The position numbers were made by a program, and so were the translations under genes. A DNA stretch of 56,599 bases from assembly GCA_012728315.1 (NCBI GenBank), contig JAAYFI010000021.1, forward strand, positions 1-56,599, read 5' to 3'. The notes under the pieces were generated by a model, which had not been told where the DNA came from, ran no database searches, and saw nothing but the letters and a program-made list of their open reading frames with translations. This document shows, piece by piece, positions 40,135 through 52,824 of the stretch; the first letter of the stretch is position 1, and each line of letters begins with the position of its first letter. This DNA comes from Gammaproteobacteria bacterium (GTDB lineage: Bacteria; Pseudomonadota; Gammaproteobacteria; Pseudomonadales; Pseudomonadaceae).

Positions 40135-40770
40135 ATGCCTCTATCCAGCATTGAAATTATCTATGCAGACGCCCATCTATTAGTGGTTAACAAGCCCACT
40201 TTATTGCTCTCTGTGCCAGGGCGCGCCGCAGACAATAAAGATTGCTTAATCACGCGCCTGCAAGAAAACGGCTACCCTGACGCCCTTATCGTGCATCGCT
40301 TAGACTTAGAAACGTCTGGTTTAATTGTCCTTGCTCGCGATGCTGATAGCCATCGTGAGTTATCTCGCCAATTTCATGATCGCGAAGTGGATAAGCTGTA
40401 CACCGCTTTATGCTGGGGCGACTTTGCCGAAGCAGAAGGGCAAGTTGAACTGCCACTGCGCTACGATCCGCCTAATAAGCCGCGCCAAATAGTTGATCAT
40501 CAACTGGGGAAGCATGCGTTAACCTTCTGGAAGGTGCAGCAACGCAATCATAACCACTGCCGTATTGAGCTGACCCCTTACACAGGTCGCTCGCATCAAC
40601 TCAGAGTGCACATGTTAGCCATTGGCCACCCCATTTTAGGTGATGTGCTGTATGCGCACGAGCCTGCCCTGCAAGCAGCACCACGCTTATGCTTACATGC
40701 CAGCGCATTACGCCTGACGCACCCCCACTCCAAACAGCGCTTAGATTTTAACTGCCCTGCGCCTTTTTAA
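40135..40770 (+). CDS. rluA: Pseudouridine synthase RluA
   Basis: Isomerises uridine in 23S rRNA (U746) and tRNA (U32) in E. coli; 211 residues, close to the E. coli length and lacking an S4 domain. Catalytic D57 in HRLDLETSG, plus SVPGR near 26-30 and TGRSHQLRVHMLAIGHPILGD. ATG 40135 has AGGG upstream; the open frame back to 40093 lies inside the minE terminator. RluA versus a close RluC-like relative is the only doubt. Confidence 0.9.
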   Translation: MPLSSIEIIYADAHLLVVNKPTLLLSVPGRAADNKDCLITRLQENGYPDALIVHRLDLETSGLIVLARDADSHRELSRQFHDREVDKLYTALCWGDFAEAEGQVELPLRYDPPNKPRQIVDHQLGKHALTFWKVQQRNHNHCRIELTPYTGRSHQLRVHMLAIGHPILGDVLYAHEPALQAAPRLCLHASALRLTHPHSKQRLDFNCPAPF

Positions 40771-40869
40771 GAGGATGCGACGTGTTTAACACTAAGCTTC
40801 AGCGCATATCCACAGGCTGGATAGATGCATTACACTGCAGCTGAGTTCTTTGTATTGAAAAGGCACACT

Positions 40870-41829
40870 ATGTCACCCCATGAAGCCTTACTTGCGTTAC
40901 GGCACTATTTAACCAGCCAAATTCTTGGTCAAGAACGACTGATTGATCGTCTCTTAATTGCCTTACTCGCCGATGGTCACCTACTGGTAGAAGGCGCACC
41001 CGGGCTGGCTAAAACTAAAGCCATTAAGTACCTTGCAGAAGGTTTAGAAGCCAGCTTTCAGCGGATTCAGTTCACTCCAGACTTGCTGCCTTCAGATATT
41101 ACCGGCACTGATATTTATCGCCCAGAAAGCACCTTATTTGAGTTCCAGCACGGCCCTATTTTTCACAATTTGATTTTAGCCGATGAAATCAACCGCGCAC
41201 CGGCCAAGGTTCAATCAGCCTTGCTAGAAGCGATGGCAGAGCATCAAGTCAGCATAGGTAACAACACCTATGCACTGCCGGATTTATTTTTAGTGATGGC
41301 CACGCAGAACCCTATTGAGCAAGAAGGAACCTACCCACTCCCCGAAGCGCAGCTGGACCGCTTTTTAATGCATGTCAAAATTGGTTTTCCTGATGCGCAA
41401 GTTGAGCGAAAAATCCTTCAGCAAGCACGCGGCATTGCTCTACATGGTGAACAAAAACCACCGCAACAACTGAGTCAAGCCGTGATTTTTGCCGCGCGTG
41501 AAGAAATCTTAAATTTATATATGGCCGATGCCATGGAGGAGTACTTAATCCAACTGGTTATTGCCACCCGCACCCCTGCAAAATACGATACTGAGCTGGC
41601 TAAATGGATACGTTTTGGCGCCAGCCCACGCGGCTCTATCGCCATTGATCGCTGTGCTCGTGCGCATGCATGGTTGGCGGGGCGTGATTTTGTCAGCCCT
41701 GAAGATATCCAAGCGGTACTCTTTGATGCATTACGCCACCGCATTATTTTATCTTTTGAAGCTGAAGCCATGGGCATTGATCAAGACCATGTTCTACAAC
41801 ACTTACTGGATGTGGTCGCAGTAGCCTAA
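40870..41829 (+). CDS. MoxR-family AAA+ ATPase
   Basis: 319 residues; Walker A GAPGLAKT at 42-49, Walker B LILADEIN with D105-E106, and the MoxR motif ATQNPIEQEGTYPLPEAQLDRF. MoxR proteins act as chaperones for proteins with von Willebrand A domains and sit at the head of such operons. ATG 40870 has AAAAGG 6 bases upstream; an upstream in-frame ATG at 40825 is less likely. The stop overlaps the next gene. Confidence 0.93.
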   Translation: MSPHEALLALRHYLTSQILGQERLIDRLLIALLADGHLLVEGAPGLAKTKAIKYLAEGLEASFQRIQFTPDLLPSDITGTDIYRPESTLFEFQHGPIFHNLILADEINRAPAKVQSALLEAMAEHQVSIGNNTYALPDLFLVMATQNPIEQEGTYPLPEAQLDRFLMHVKIGFPDAQVERKILQQARGIALHGEQKPPQQLSQAVIFAAREEILNLYMADAMEEYLIQLVIATRTPAKYDTELAKWIRFGASPRGSIAIDRCARAHAWLAGRDFVSPEDIQAVLFDALRHRIILSFEAEAMGIDQDHVLQHLLDVVAVA

Positions 41830-42773
41830 TGGGTATGCAAGGGCGTACACATATTGATCTGCATGACTTGCTCAGTTTGCGTCATTTCTTGCATAAAATT
41901 GAGCTCTTTAGCACGCCTCTGCAACACAGCATCCTACTAGGCTTGCACCGTTCGCGCTTGCGAGGACGCGGCATGGACTTTGATCAAGTGCGCGCTTATC
42001 AAGCCGGGGATGATGCCCGCAGTATCGACTGGCGAGTCACCGCACGCACAGGCGAAATGCACACTAAAGTGTTCCATGAAGAACGTGAGCGCCCAACCTA
42101 TATTCTAGTTGAGCAAAGTCTGCACTTATTTTTTGCCAGCACAGGCCGTTTTAAGTCAGTTGTGGCGGCGCAAGTGGCCAGTTTATTTGCTTGGGCCAGC
42201 TTGCAACACAATGATCGCGTGGGCGGTTTGGTGTTTGACACCAGCAACATTAAACATATTCCTGCCCAACGCAATAAGCATAGTGTGCTGCATTTTCTAC
42301 AAGCCATTGCCGATGCCAACCAAAGCTTACAAAAACCCATGACACAACCTTTAGACAACCCTTTACCCAACGCCTTGCACTATGCACAACGTTTAATGCG
42401 CCCCGGCAGCCTGATTATTTTAATTTGCAATGAGCGTCATTTAAATGATGAAGCCAGTCAGCTCTTACGCCATTTAAAAGGGCATTCAGAGCTGGTTCTG
42501 TTGCCCATATCCGATCCTTTAGAACACCAGTTACCCAACCTTGGACAGGCTCGATTTAATCTGGGTGAGCAGAGCCTCTGCATCGATACCAGTGATCCAC
42601 AATTGCGCCAGCAGTGGCACGCACAAGGCCGCGCTTACCAAGCAGCTTGGCACAATCTTGCCCAACAGCTGAACACACCCATACTGCCATTAAGCACACA
42701 AACTTCAGCACTGCAGCAGCTGCAAGCCATCAGTGCGCAACAAGCCACCCGTAGCAGTGACGCCTTATGCTAA
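41829..42773 (+). CDS. DUF58 domain protein of the MoxR/Bat operon
   Basis: 314 residues with the DUF58 signature GRGMDFDQVRAYQAGDDARSIDWRVTARTGEMHTKVFHEER. Resembles a degenerate von Willebrand A fold. Always lies behind moxR in such operons; molecular role not established. Overlaps both neighbours. Confidence 0.88.
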   Translation: MGMQGRTHIDLHDLLSLRHFLHKIELFSTPLQHSILLGLHRSRLRGRGMDFDQVRAYQAGDDARSIDWRVTARTGEMHTKVFHEERERPTYILVEQSLHLFFASTGRFKSVVAAQVASLFAWASLQHNDRVGGLVFDTSNIKHIPAQRNKHSVLHFLQAIADANQSLQKPMTQPLDNPLPNALHYAQRLMRPGSLIILICNERHLNDEASQLLRHLKGHSELVLLPISDPLEHQLPNLGQARFNLGEQSLCIDTSDPQLRQQWHAQGRAYQAAWHNLAQQLNTPILPLSTQTSALQQLQAISAQQATRSSDALC

Positions 42774-43249
42774 GTCCCGAGCAACTGCAACCCATTATTT
42801 TACCGCCAGCCATCAGTTGGTGGCCGCCAGCACTGGGCTGGTGGCTGCTGGGTTTAACACTGTTTATTGTGCCCATAGTTTGGCGCTCTATCAGCGCCAC
42901 TCGCCCCCTTCCACACAGCCCACAAAGCAGCGACCCATTGCGTGAAAACGCCTTACAACAACTCCATGCGCTACCTAAACCTCACGCGGGTGAACAAGCT
43001 GGGCCATGGCTGCAACAACTCAATCAACTGCTCAAGCGTATTTGCGCCATGCGCTACCCTGAGCAGGCCAGTCATAGGTTAAGTGGTCGTGAATGGTTGG
43101 CGTTTTTAGACAGCCGCTGCCCTGCCGCAGGACTGACGCGCTGGATGGTCTTAGTGCAAGGGGCCTATCAACCCGATTGCCGACTGGATGACAAGTCTAT
43201 TGCCCAGCTCCAACAAGCCATCGATACTTGGATTCGCAAACATGTTTGA
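42767..43249 (+). CDS. DUF4381 domain membrane protein
   Basis: 160 residues, one membrane helix (WWLLGLTLFIVPIVW, about 26-41) near the N-terminus after a proline-rich LPPAISWWPPALG segment, then a cytoplasmic helical part. Matches the DUF4381 proteins found between DUF58 and the VWA genes. Starts 7 bases before the DUF58 stop. Confidence 0.82.
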   Translation: MLSPEQLQPIILPPAISWWPPALGWWLLGLTLFIVPIVWRSISATRPLPHSPQSSDPLRENALQQLHALPKPHAGEQAGPWLQQLNQLLKRICAMRYPEQASHRLSGREWLAFLDSRCPAAGLTRWMVLVQGAYQPDCRLDDKSIAQLQQAIDTWIRKHV

Positions 43250-44246
43250 GTTCGCTTGGCCTTGGCTATTTTTATTACTGCCTTTACCTGGGTTGCTACA
43301 CGCTCTGGTAGCACCGATACGCCAGCAAGGCGTAGAGCTCAGCGTGCCTTTTTATAATGACCTCTATGCACTTGCTCTAGCTGAGCGCACAGGTTGGAGA
43401 CGTTGGCGTAAAATCAGTTGCTATAGTTTAATTTGGATACTTTTAGTGCTCGCGGCTGCGCGCCCGCAATTGCACGGCAGCTTGCAAGAGCGGCCCAGCA
43501 CAGGCCGTGATCTATTAATCGCCGTGGATGTTTCCAGCTCAATGTTATACAGCGATATGAGCCTTGCTGGCAGCAGCATATCGCGTATGGCATTTATCAA
43601 ACTCTGGCTTGAGCACTTTATTGACCAGCGCCACGGTGATCGCTTGGGTTTGATTTTATTTGGCAGCCAAGCCTACCTGCAAGCCCCGTTAACTTATGAC
43701 CATCACAGTGTAAAAATTTGGGTGCAAGAGGCGCAGCCCGGTATTGCTGGCAATACCACATCAATTGGCGATGCCATAGGTTTAGCGATCAAGCGCTTGC
43801 GCATGCGCCCAGCAGAGCAACGGGTACTGATTTTAATTACTGATGGCGCCAACAACAGCGGGGTCATGTCGCCCTTAGCTGCTGCACAGTTGGCGGCGCG
43901 CTACCATATTAAAATTTACACTGTCGGCGTAGGGAACCGGGCAGACAACAATTTGCATGAGATGGTTGATAGCACCAGCTTCGAGCTTGACGAAGACACC
44001 TTAAAACACATTGCCGCGCAGACCGGAGGGCACTACTTCCATCTAACTGACAGCAACGATTTAGCCGAAATCCAAAACAGCCTGAGCGCCCTCGAACCCA
44101 GTGCAGACTATCAAGCGCCTAAACGCAATGTTCAAGAGCTGTACAGCTGGCCGTTAGCCTTGGCTCTTTTATTCAGCGTAGTGCTGGCCTGCCATCAACT
44201 TTATCGCCGGCACGTTAACGCACCGCGTTCTTTGGAGTCCAAGTGA
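43242..44246 (+). CDS. BatA-like VWA membrane protein
   Basis: 334 residues: two N-terminal membrane helices (about 3-25 and 60-76), a von Willebrand A domain with intact MIDAS D96-x-S98-x-S100 (DVSSS), later T and D residues (GNTTSIGDA, ITDGANN), and a C-terminal helix. ATG 43242 lies inside the end of the DUF4381 gene. Bat genes were named for aerotolerance in Bacteroides; in proteobacteria the role is envelope stress or periplasmic quality control, not settled. Confidence 0.88.
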   Translation: MFEFAWPWLFLLLPLPGLLHALVAPIRQQGVELSVPFYNDLYALALAERTGWRRWRKISCYSLIWILLVLAAARPQLHGSLQERPSTGRDLLIAVDVSSSMLYSDMSLAGSSISRMAFIKLWLEHFIDQRHGDRLGLILFGSQAYLQAPLTYDHHSVKIWVQEAQPGIAGNTTSIGDAIGLAIKRLRMRPAEQRVLILITDGANNSGVMSPLAAAQLAARYHIKIYTVGVGNRADNNLHEMVDSTSFELDEDTLKHIAAQTGGHYFHLTDSNDLAEIQNSLSALEPSADYQAPKRNVQELYSWPLALALLFSVVLACHQLYRRHVNAPRSLESK

Positions 44247-45982
44247 TGTCATTGCTATTTGATAACTGGCCTGAACTGACTCGTCCTTACTGGTTGCTGC
44301 TTCTACCTGTACTCACTCTATTATTGTGGTCTCTCTACCGCAGCCAGCAACAGCAATATGACTGGCGCTCAGTTCTGCCCCCCGCTTTTCATAGCATTTT
44401 GTTAAATCAAGATGCTCCGCGCCAGCGTAAAATAAACTACGTGCTGCTTGGCGCTGCTTGGCTGTGCGCTCTACTGGCACTACTGGGTCCGAGCTGGGAA
44501 AAAAATACCGCGCAAGAACAAGCACCGCAACAACCTGATTTTCCACCACTGGTCATCGCCATCCAACTGACCCCTGAGCTGCTGGCAACTGATCTTGCCC
44601 CCAGCCGTTTAGAGCATATTCGGGATAAAGTCTTAAACCTGTTAGAGCTGCGCGATACGGCGCTGACTGCTTTAGTTGTGTACGCCGGTAGCGCCCATAC
44701 TTTAGTACCGCTCAGTAATGATTTACTCACCAGCCATAACTTGCTGCAAGCGCTACAACCCGATTTAATGCCCGTTGCCGGTCAACGTGCTGACTTAGCG
44801 ATTGAGCGCGCAATACAATTATTGGAACAAGGCGCACAAGGAGAAGGACAAGTTGTGCTCATCAGTACCGGGATCACTGTTAATGAACAGCATGCGATTG
44901 AAAAACTGTTACGCCACCGACCCATACATTTGAAAGTTTTAGGCGCGGGCAGTACAGAGGGTGCGCCGATCGTATTGCCGGAGAGTGGTCATTTTGTCAC
45001 CGATGCCAAGGGGGCTATTATTATCAGCCGACTGGATGAAACCTCATTACAGCTGCTGGCTAAGCAAACAGGTGGCTCCTATATGCGACTGAGCACGACG
45101 CACCTTGATCTACTGGAGCTCGATCTTCTGCGCCAAAGCAGCAGTCACAGAGCGCATATGGCGCAGCAAACAACCGACAAAAGCGATCAAGGTTATTGGT
45201 TGATTTTCCCACTCATGCTTATCGTGTTGAGCTGTACGCGTCGAGGCAACCTACTGCTACTCCTGATCTGCTTGCTGCCTCTGCCTTCCTTTGCTTTTAA
45301 TCTAGAAGACCTATGGTTACGCCCAGACCAGCGCGGAGCGAAATTGATTGAGCAACAACCTGCCCTAGCCGCGCAATACTTTACTGATCCGCTATGGCGC
45401 GCTAGCGCTTTATACTTAGCCGAAGACTATCAAGGGGCTGCAGATTTGTTTGCGCAGTACGATACCCCACAGGCCCACTATAATCGTGGTAACGCCTTAG
45501 CTTTAGCGGGTTTATTTCTCGAAGCCATGGAGGCTTACCAACAAGCCCTTAAGCTGGATCCCGATCTATTAGCGGCACAGTACAACCTTGCAACAGTCGA
45601 AGATCATTTAAAAACCGCCGATGACAACGACACAAAAGAACAGACCGCAAAGGCTACACAAACAACGCCGAGCAACCCTACCGACAGCGCCAGCCCAACA
45701 GCGACAGCACCCATTAGCAAAGCTGCAAGCATTGCACCCCAGCAAAGTGACACAAGCTCGCAAGCCCCTCAAGCAGACACTCAGCTGACCCAGCCAACCT
45801 CTGCTTCTATAGCCGAGCAAACAACTCCGCCAACCGACTCGCCTGCTCAACAGCACCAGCCCTTATCAGATCCACACCCTGTGCAGCTGGAAAGCTGGCT
45901 TGAGCAGATTCCCGATGATCCCAGCGAGCTACTCAAGCGTAAGTTCTGGTTTGAGCACACTATGCAGGAGACGGCACCTTGA
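44246..45982 (+). CDS. BatB/BatC-like VWA-TPR protein with degenerate MIDAS
   Basis: 578 residues. N-terminal helices, a VWA domain (about 95-300), a further membrane helix near 315-340, tetratricopeptide repeats (about 395-450, AHYNRGNALALAGLFLEAMEAYQQALKLDPD) and a long Q/T/S/P-rich low-complexity tail (about 460-550). The place of the metal-binding DxSxS reads AIQLTPELLATD, so metal binding at that site is probably lost. ATG 44246 has GGAG 8 bases upstream; GTG 44243 is closer than usual. Confidence 0.85.
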   Translation: MSLLFDNWPELTRPYWLLLLPVLTLLLWSLYRSQQQQYDWRSVLPPAFHSILLNQDAPRQRKINYVLLGAAWLCALLALLGPSWEKNTAQEQAPQQPDFPPLVIAIQLTPELLATDLAPSRLEHIRDKVLNLLELRDTALTALVVYAGSAHTLVPLSNDLLTSHNLLQALQPDLMPVAGQRADLAIERAIQLLEQGAQGEGQVVLISTGITVNEQHAIEKLLRHRPIHLKVLGAGSTEGAPIVLPESGHFVTDAKGAIIISRLDETSLQLLAKQTGGSYMRLSTTHLDLLELDLLRQSSSHRAHMAQQTTDKSDQGYWLIFPLMLIVLSCTRRGNLLLLLICLLPLPSFAFNLEDLWLRPDQRGAKLIEQQPALAAQYFTDPLWRASALYLAEDYQGAADLFAQYDTPQAHYNRGNALALAGLFLEAMEAYQQALKLDPDLLAAQYNLATVEDHLKTADDNDTKEQTAKATQTTPSNPTDSASPTATAPISKAASIAPQQSDTSSQAPQADTQLTQPTSASIAEQTTPPTDSPAQQHQPLSDPHPVQLESWLEQIPDDPSELLKRKFWFEHTMQETAP

Positions 45983-47631
45983 TCACTCGCCCTATCTCTT
46001 TTTATTTGACCGCCCTGTTACTGCTATGCAGCGTACAACTACAGGCCGCGACTTTTACAGCCAGTGTCGATCGTACCCAACTCAATGCGGGTGAAAGTGT
46101 TGAGTTGATTTTAGAGTCCGATGACACCAGGCAATTTCAAACACCCGATCTGAGCCCTCTAAAAGATTTTTTTGAGTTGCTAGCCAGTAAACAAGTTAAC
46201 CGCTTTAGCACCTCAACAGGCACAGAGCAGCCCATTACCCAGTGGGTGTTGACGCTATTACCCAAACAAACAGGTTTTGTAATTATCCCGCCTTTAAGTC
46301 TTGGCGAACTGCAAAGCGCCCCCATTAATCTGTATATCAAAGAGTTTAAAGATCAAGGCACGGCTCAGCTTGAGCCTGTGTATATTGACACCCAACTGGA
46401 TCGCGAGTGGGTCTATATCCAAGCTCAAGTGATTCTCACTTTGCGCATCTACCATGCTATTCCGCTCTTTTCTGATAGCAATCTCACGCCCTTACTGTTG
46501 GATAACGCCCGGGTTGAACCTCTTGGTAAACCACGAACCTTTGAGCAACATATCAATGGTGTACGACACGGCGTTATTGAAGTCAACTATGCGATTTTTC
46601 CGCAGCAAAGCGGGCTGATTGAAATTCCAGCGCAAACATTTTCAGCCACCTTGGCCGGTCACGAGCCACACTCTTTGACGCCTTTTACAGCACGTCCCGG
46701 GCAACGCATTGAAGTGAAGTCGGCATCTATTCCACTGCAGGTTAAAGATATCCCGAGCAGCTACCCAAAAGATGCAACATGGCTGCCCGCACAAAAAATC
46801 AGTCTCGAACAAAGCTGGACACCGCCTTTGGACACTGGCATCAGTACCGGCAATGCCGTTACACGCTTATTAACAATACAGGTACAGGGTTTGCCCAGCT
46901 CACAATTGCCCGCCCTCGCTATGGACACGGCTAACACTTACAAGGTGTACCTTGATAAGCCTTCTTTTAGCCACCAATATACAGAGCAAGGTTTAGTCAG
47001 TAGCCGCACAGAACGACAAGCCTTGGTTTTCCAAACACCAGGCCAACACAGCTTAGCGGCCACAAAGCTGCCTTGGTGGAATACAAGCACAGATCAGCTT
47101 GAGTATGCAGAACTGCCTGAGCAAAGTTTACAAGTTAAAGCACAAGCAGCTCATGCCTCCCCTATTGAGTTATCCGCGGCCGCCCCTGATAGCGCGTCAG
47201 CTTTCAACACTCTAGATCAAGTGAGAATCTGGCAAGCACTGAGTGGCTTTTTGAGTATTTTAAGCCTGATTGGGTTTGGCTTATGGTGGCGAGCCCGTCA
47301 TCAACCTGCGGTTATTGTTAACCAAAGTAGCGGCCCGAGTCCACGTAGCCTACAAGATGATTTAAAACGCGCCTGCCTATCCAATGACCCATACACAACC
47401 CGGCAAGCGTTAGATGCTTGGGCGCGCCAGTATCCGGAGTCGCTAGTCGATATGGCCGCCCGTAATAGCACTCTCAGCATGGCTTTGGATGAGCTGAATA
47501 GTGCCTTATACAGCGAAAATAATAGTGACTGGCAAGGACAAGCCCTATGGCAAGCCATACAACAATTGCCATTTAATGAAGATAAACCCAGCAGCCATAA
47601 CGAGCAGCTGCCCCCGCTTTATCCGCCCTAA
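45979..47631 (+). CDS. BatD-like protein, TTG start
   Basis: 550 residues: signal peptide (FYLTALLLLCSVQLQA), large periplasmic beta-sandwich region of the BatD family, a C-terminal membrane helix (about 422-435) and a cytoplasmic tail. TTG 45979 overlaps the preceding stop and has AGGAG 8 bases upstream. Last gene of the MoxR/Bat operon. Confidence 0.87.
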   Translation: MITRPISFYLTALLLLCSVQLQAATFTASVDRTQLNAGESVELILESDDTRQFQTPDLSPLKDFFELLASKQVNRFSTSTGTEQPITQWVLTLLPKQTGFVIIPPLSLGELQSAPINLYIKEFKDQGTAQLEPVYIDTQLDREWVYIQAQVILTLRIYHAIPLFSDSNLTPLLLDNARVEPLGKPRTFEQHINGVRHGVIEVNYAIFPQQSGLIEIPAQTFSATLAGHEPHSLTPFTARPGQRIEVKSASIPLQVKDIPSSYPKDATWLPAQKISLEQSWTPPLDTGISTGNAVTRLLTIQVQGLPSSQLPALAMDTANTYKVYLDKPSFSHQYTEQGLVSSRTERQALVFQTPGQHSLAATKLPWWNTSTDQLEYAELPEQSLQVKAQAAHASPIELSAAAPDSASAFNTLDQVRIWQALSGFLSILSLIGFGLWWRARHQPAVIVNQSSGPSPRSLQDDLKRACLSNDPYTTRQALDAWARQYPESLVDMAARNSTLSMALDELNSALYSENNSDWQGQALWQAIQQLPFNEDKPSSHNEQLPPLYPP

Positions 47632-47707
47632 GTCGCCTCTTTATTGCATCTGTAGCGTATACTTAGACTTATGTGAATCTTTCGTTACTGCTGGTAAAGC
47701 GGTATGG

Positions 47708-47735
47708 TTTGAAGGATTATTAACTGATTTATACT
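47708..47735 (+). promoter_or_regulatory. Possible promoter of the DAHP synthase gene
   Basis: -35-like TTTGAA (47708-47713), 16-base spacer, -10 TATACT (47730-47735), 55 bases before the ATG. Confidence 0.35.
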
Positions 47736-47789
47736 GCTGAACAGGATCGTTCAGTGTGTTTTTGACCTGCGAGCGAGATAACAACGACG

Positions 47790-48881
47790 ATGGCTGATTT
47801 ACCGATCGATGATTTAAATATTGCTTCTAATGTGACACTAATCACTCCAGAGCAACTGAAACAAAAAATACCCCTTAGCGAGCAAGCACAACGCACCGTA
47901 TCTCAGGGCCGCCAAGTGGTTCGCGATATTCTAGACGGCAAAGATCACCGTTTATTTATTGTTATTGGCCCATGCTCAATCCATGACATCAAAGCCGCAC
48001 ATGAATACGCCGATCGCCTCAAAGCCTTAGCCGATGAAGTATCGGACACACTATTTTTAATTATGCGTGTGTACTTTGAAAAACCACGCACCACTGTAGG
48101 CTGGAAAGGCTTAATCAACGACCCCTATCTTGATGATTCATTTAAAATCGAAGACGGCTTACATATTGGTCGTCAACTGCTACTGGATTTAGCGGAAAAA
48201 GGCCTACCAACGGCCACTGAAGCCCTTGATCCGATTTCGCCACAGTACCTACAAGACTTAATCAGCTGGTCAGCGATCGGTGCACGCACCACCGAATCAC
48301 AAACCCACCGTGAAATGGCGTCAGGCTTGTCCTCTGCGGTTGGTTTTAAAAACGGTACCGATGGTGGCTTAACTGTTGCAATCAATGCTTTGCAATCGGT
48401 CTCCAACCCGCACCGCTTCTTAGGTATTAACCAGCAAGGCGGCGTCTCAATTGTAACCACTAAGGGCAACCCTTATGGTCACGTGGTATTACGCGGCGGT
48501 AATGGCAAACCCAACTATGATTCAGTCAGCGTTGCAGTCTGTGAGCAAGAACTGGCAAAAGCTAAAATTCAAGCCAATATCATGATTGACTGCAGTCACG
48601 CCAACTCAAATAAAGACCCGGCTTTGCAACCGCTCGTATTAGAAAATATTACCAATCAGATTGTTGATGGCAACCAATCCATCAGCAGCTTAATGATTGA
48701 AAGCCACCTAGGCTGGGGTAATCAACCCATTAGTGACGACTTAAGCCAACTGCAGTACGGTGTTTCTATCACCGATGCTTGCATTGACTGGGATACCACA
48801 GAAAAAAGCATCCGGGCAATGCGCGAAAAGCTAAAAGATGTTTTACCTGCTCGTAAACGCAGCTCAGTGCTCTCGCGCTAA
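47790..48881 (+). CDS. aroF: 3-deoxy-7-phosphoheptulonate synthase, type I
   Basis: First step of the shikimate pathway, joining PEP and erythrose 4-phosphate; 363 residues, AroFGH family. Diagnostic segments: VIGPCSIHD, YFEKPRTTVGWKGLINDP, IGARTTESQ, VGFKNGTDGG and DCSHANSNK with metal ligands. Which aromatic amino acid inhibits it is not decided from sequence, so the symbol is by closest resemblance to pseudomonad enzymes. Followed by a terminator. Confidence 0.93.
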   Translation: MADLPIDDLNIASNVTLITPEQLKQKIPLSEQAQRTVSQGRQVVRDILDGKDHRLFIVIGPCSIHDIKAAHEYADRLKALADEVSDTLFLIMRVYFEKPRTTVGWKGLINDPYLDDSFKIEDGLHIGRQLLLDLAEKGLPTATEALDPISPQYLQDLISWSAIGARTTESQTHREMASGLSSAVGFKNGTDGGLTVAINALQSVSNPHRFLGINQQGGVSIVTTKGNPYGHVVLRGGNGKPNYDSVSVAVCEQELAKAKIQANIMIDCSHANSNKDPALQPLVLENITNQIVDGNQSISSLMIESHLGWGNQPISDDLSQLQYGVSITDACIDWDTTEKSIRAMREKLKDVLPARKRSSVLSR

Positions 48882-48888
48882 AAACAAC

Positions 48889-48914
48889 AACGCCCAGCTT
48901 AAACTGGGCGTTTT
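48889..48914 (+). terminator. Terminator after DAHP synthase
   Basis: AACGCCCAG pairs with CTGGGCGTT (48904-48912) around CTTAAA, then a T run; usable from both sides between convergent genes. Confidence 0.85.
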
Positions 48915-48931
48915 AATTTAAAGCAACCGGC

Positions 48932-49198
48932 TTACTGCGGGTGACGCTGCAAGTAGGTTGCAATATACGAACAACTGGGCACCACTGTGTAGTTCTGCTC
49001 TTTCGCATAAGCCAGCCCAGCTTTAGCCAGTACCGCAGCAACGCCCTTACCTCGCATCTCGTTGGGGACAAAAGTGTGATAAAAATCTAGGGTATGCTCA
49101 TCCAGCGCGCGGTACTCTAAAACCGCCTGATAACCATCCACCGTCGTTGAAAAACATTGTTTTTGAGCATTATGCTCAACCTCAATAGGCTCGCTCAT
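48932..49198 (-). CDS. Small GNAT-type N-acetyltransferase (YjdJ/GTN1-like)
   Basis: 88 residues, the compact acetyltransferase of the N-acetyltransf_CG family. Acetyl-CoA loop in FVPNEMRGKGVAAVLAKAGLAYA and the PSCSYIATYLQRHPQ end are typical. ATG 49198 has GGAG 6 bases upstream; ATG 49210 has none. Substrate unknown. Confidence 0.88.
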   Translation of the reverse strand: MSEPIEVEHNAQKQCFSTTVDGYQAVLEYRALDEHTLDFYHTFVPNEMRGKGVAAVLAKAGLAYAKEQNYTVVPSCSYIATYLQRHPQ

Positions 49199-49357
49199 GT
49201 GCTTCTCCATTCATGCATTACGGACGTTAGCAGCATACACCCATCTTATCGATATGTATTAAACGCAGCACTTAAGTCGAGTGAGATGCTAAAGCAAAGC
49301 TTTAATTTGGAGTCGATGCATAGCACGCACAAAAGCGGATACGCACAAATAATGGGC

Positions 49358-49384
49358 AAAAAAAAGACGGTCAAATTGACCGTC
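49358..49384 (-). terminator. Strong minus-strand terminator downstream of ligA
   Basis: GACGGTCA/TGACCGTC stem (49366-49373 with 49377-49384) followed on the minus strand by eight T. One of the best terminators in the window. Confidence 0.9.
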
Positions 49385-49449
49385 CAAAGAAACATCCCGG
49401 GGGAGGAATGTTTTTACGCATGAATCTGTCTTCTCGCAGGAGGTAGACG
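49358..49449 (-). ncRNA. Candidate small RNA (or ligA 3'-UTR RNA) with CCUCC loops
   Basis: Minus-strand RNA ending in the terminator above. A -10-like TATGAT (49456-49461) would start it near 49449, about 92 bases. It contains AACATTCC/GGGATGTT (49393-49414) with a UCCCCC loop, and a CCTCCTGC segment (49436-49443) that could be a second loop. CCUCC loops can pair with ribosome binding sites. The gap 49199-49526 holds nothing else I can support. No clear -35, so it may be cut from the ligA mRNA. Confidence 0.5.
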
Positions 49450-49526
49450 CCTAGCATCATAACGCAAATTGATGCACAAACCATTAAACCAAGGTCTATG
49501 CAGTCCATTCTCGACCCATCAGTCTC

Positions 49527-52782
<3,256 letters not shown>

Positions 52783-52803
52783 GCACTCCTAAAACAATTC
52801 AAT

Positions 52804-52824
52804 AAAAAAGGGCTTCACAACCCT
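52804..52824 (-). terminator. Terminator immediately before the zipA RBS (possible attenuator)
   Basis: On the minus strand AGGGTT-GTGA-AGCCCT (one G-U pair) followed by six T, ending 14 bases before the zipA AGGAG. There is no room for a separate zipA promoter after it, so zipA mRNA probably has to read through. Confidence 0.65.

Noticed and set aside
45600-45860. Low-complexity Q/T/S/P-rich tail of the BatB/C-like protein as a repeat element
   Set aside because: No regular repeat unit in the DNA; it is a normal disordered linker for this family.
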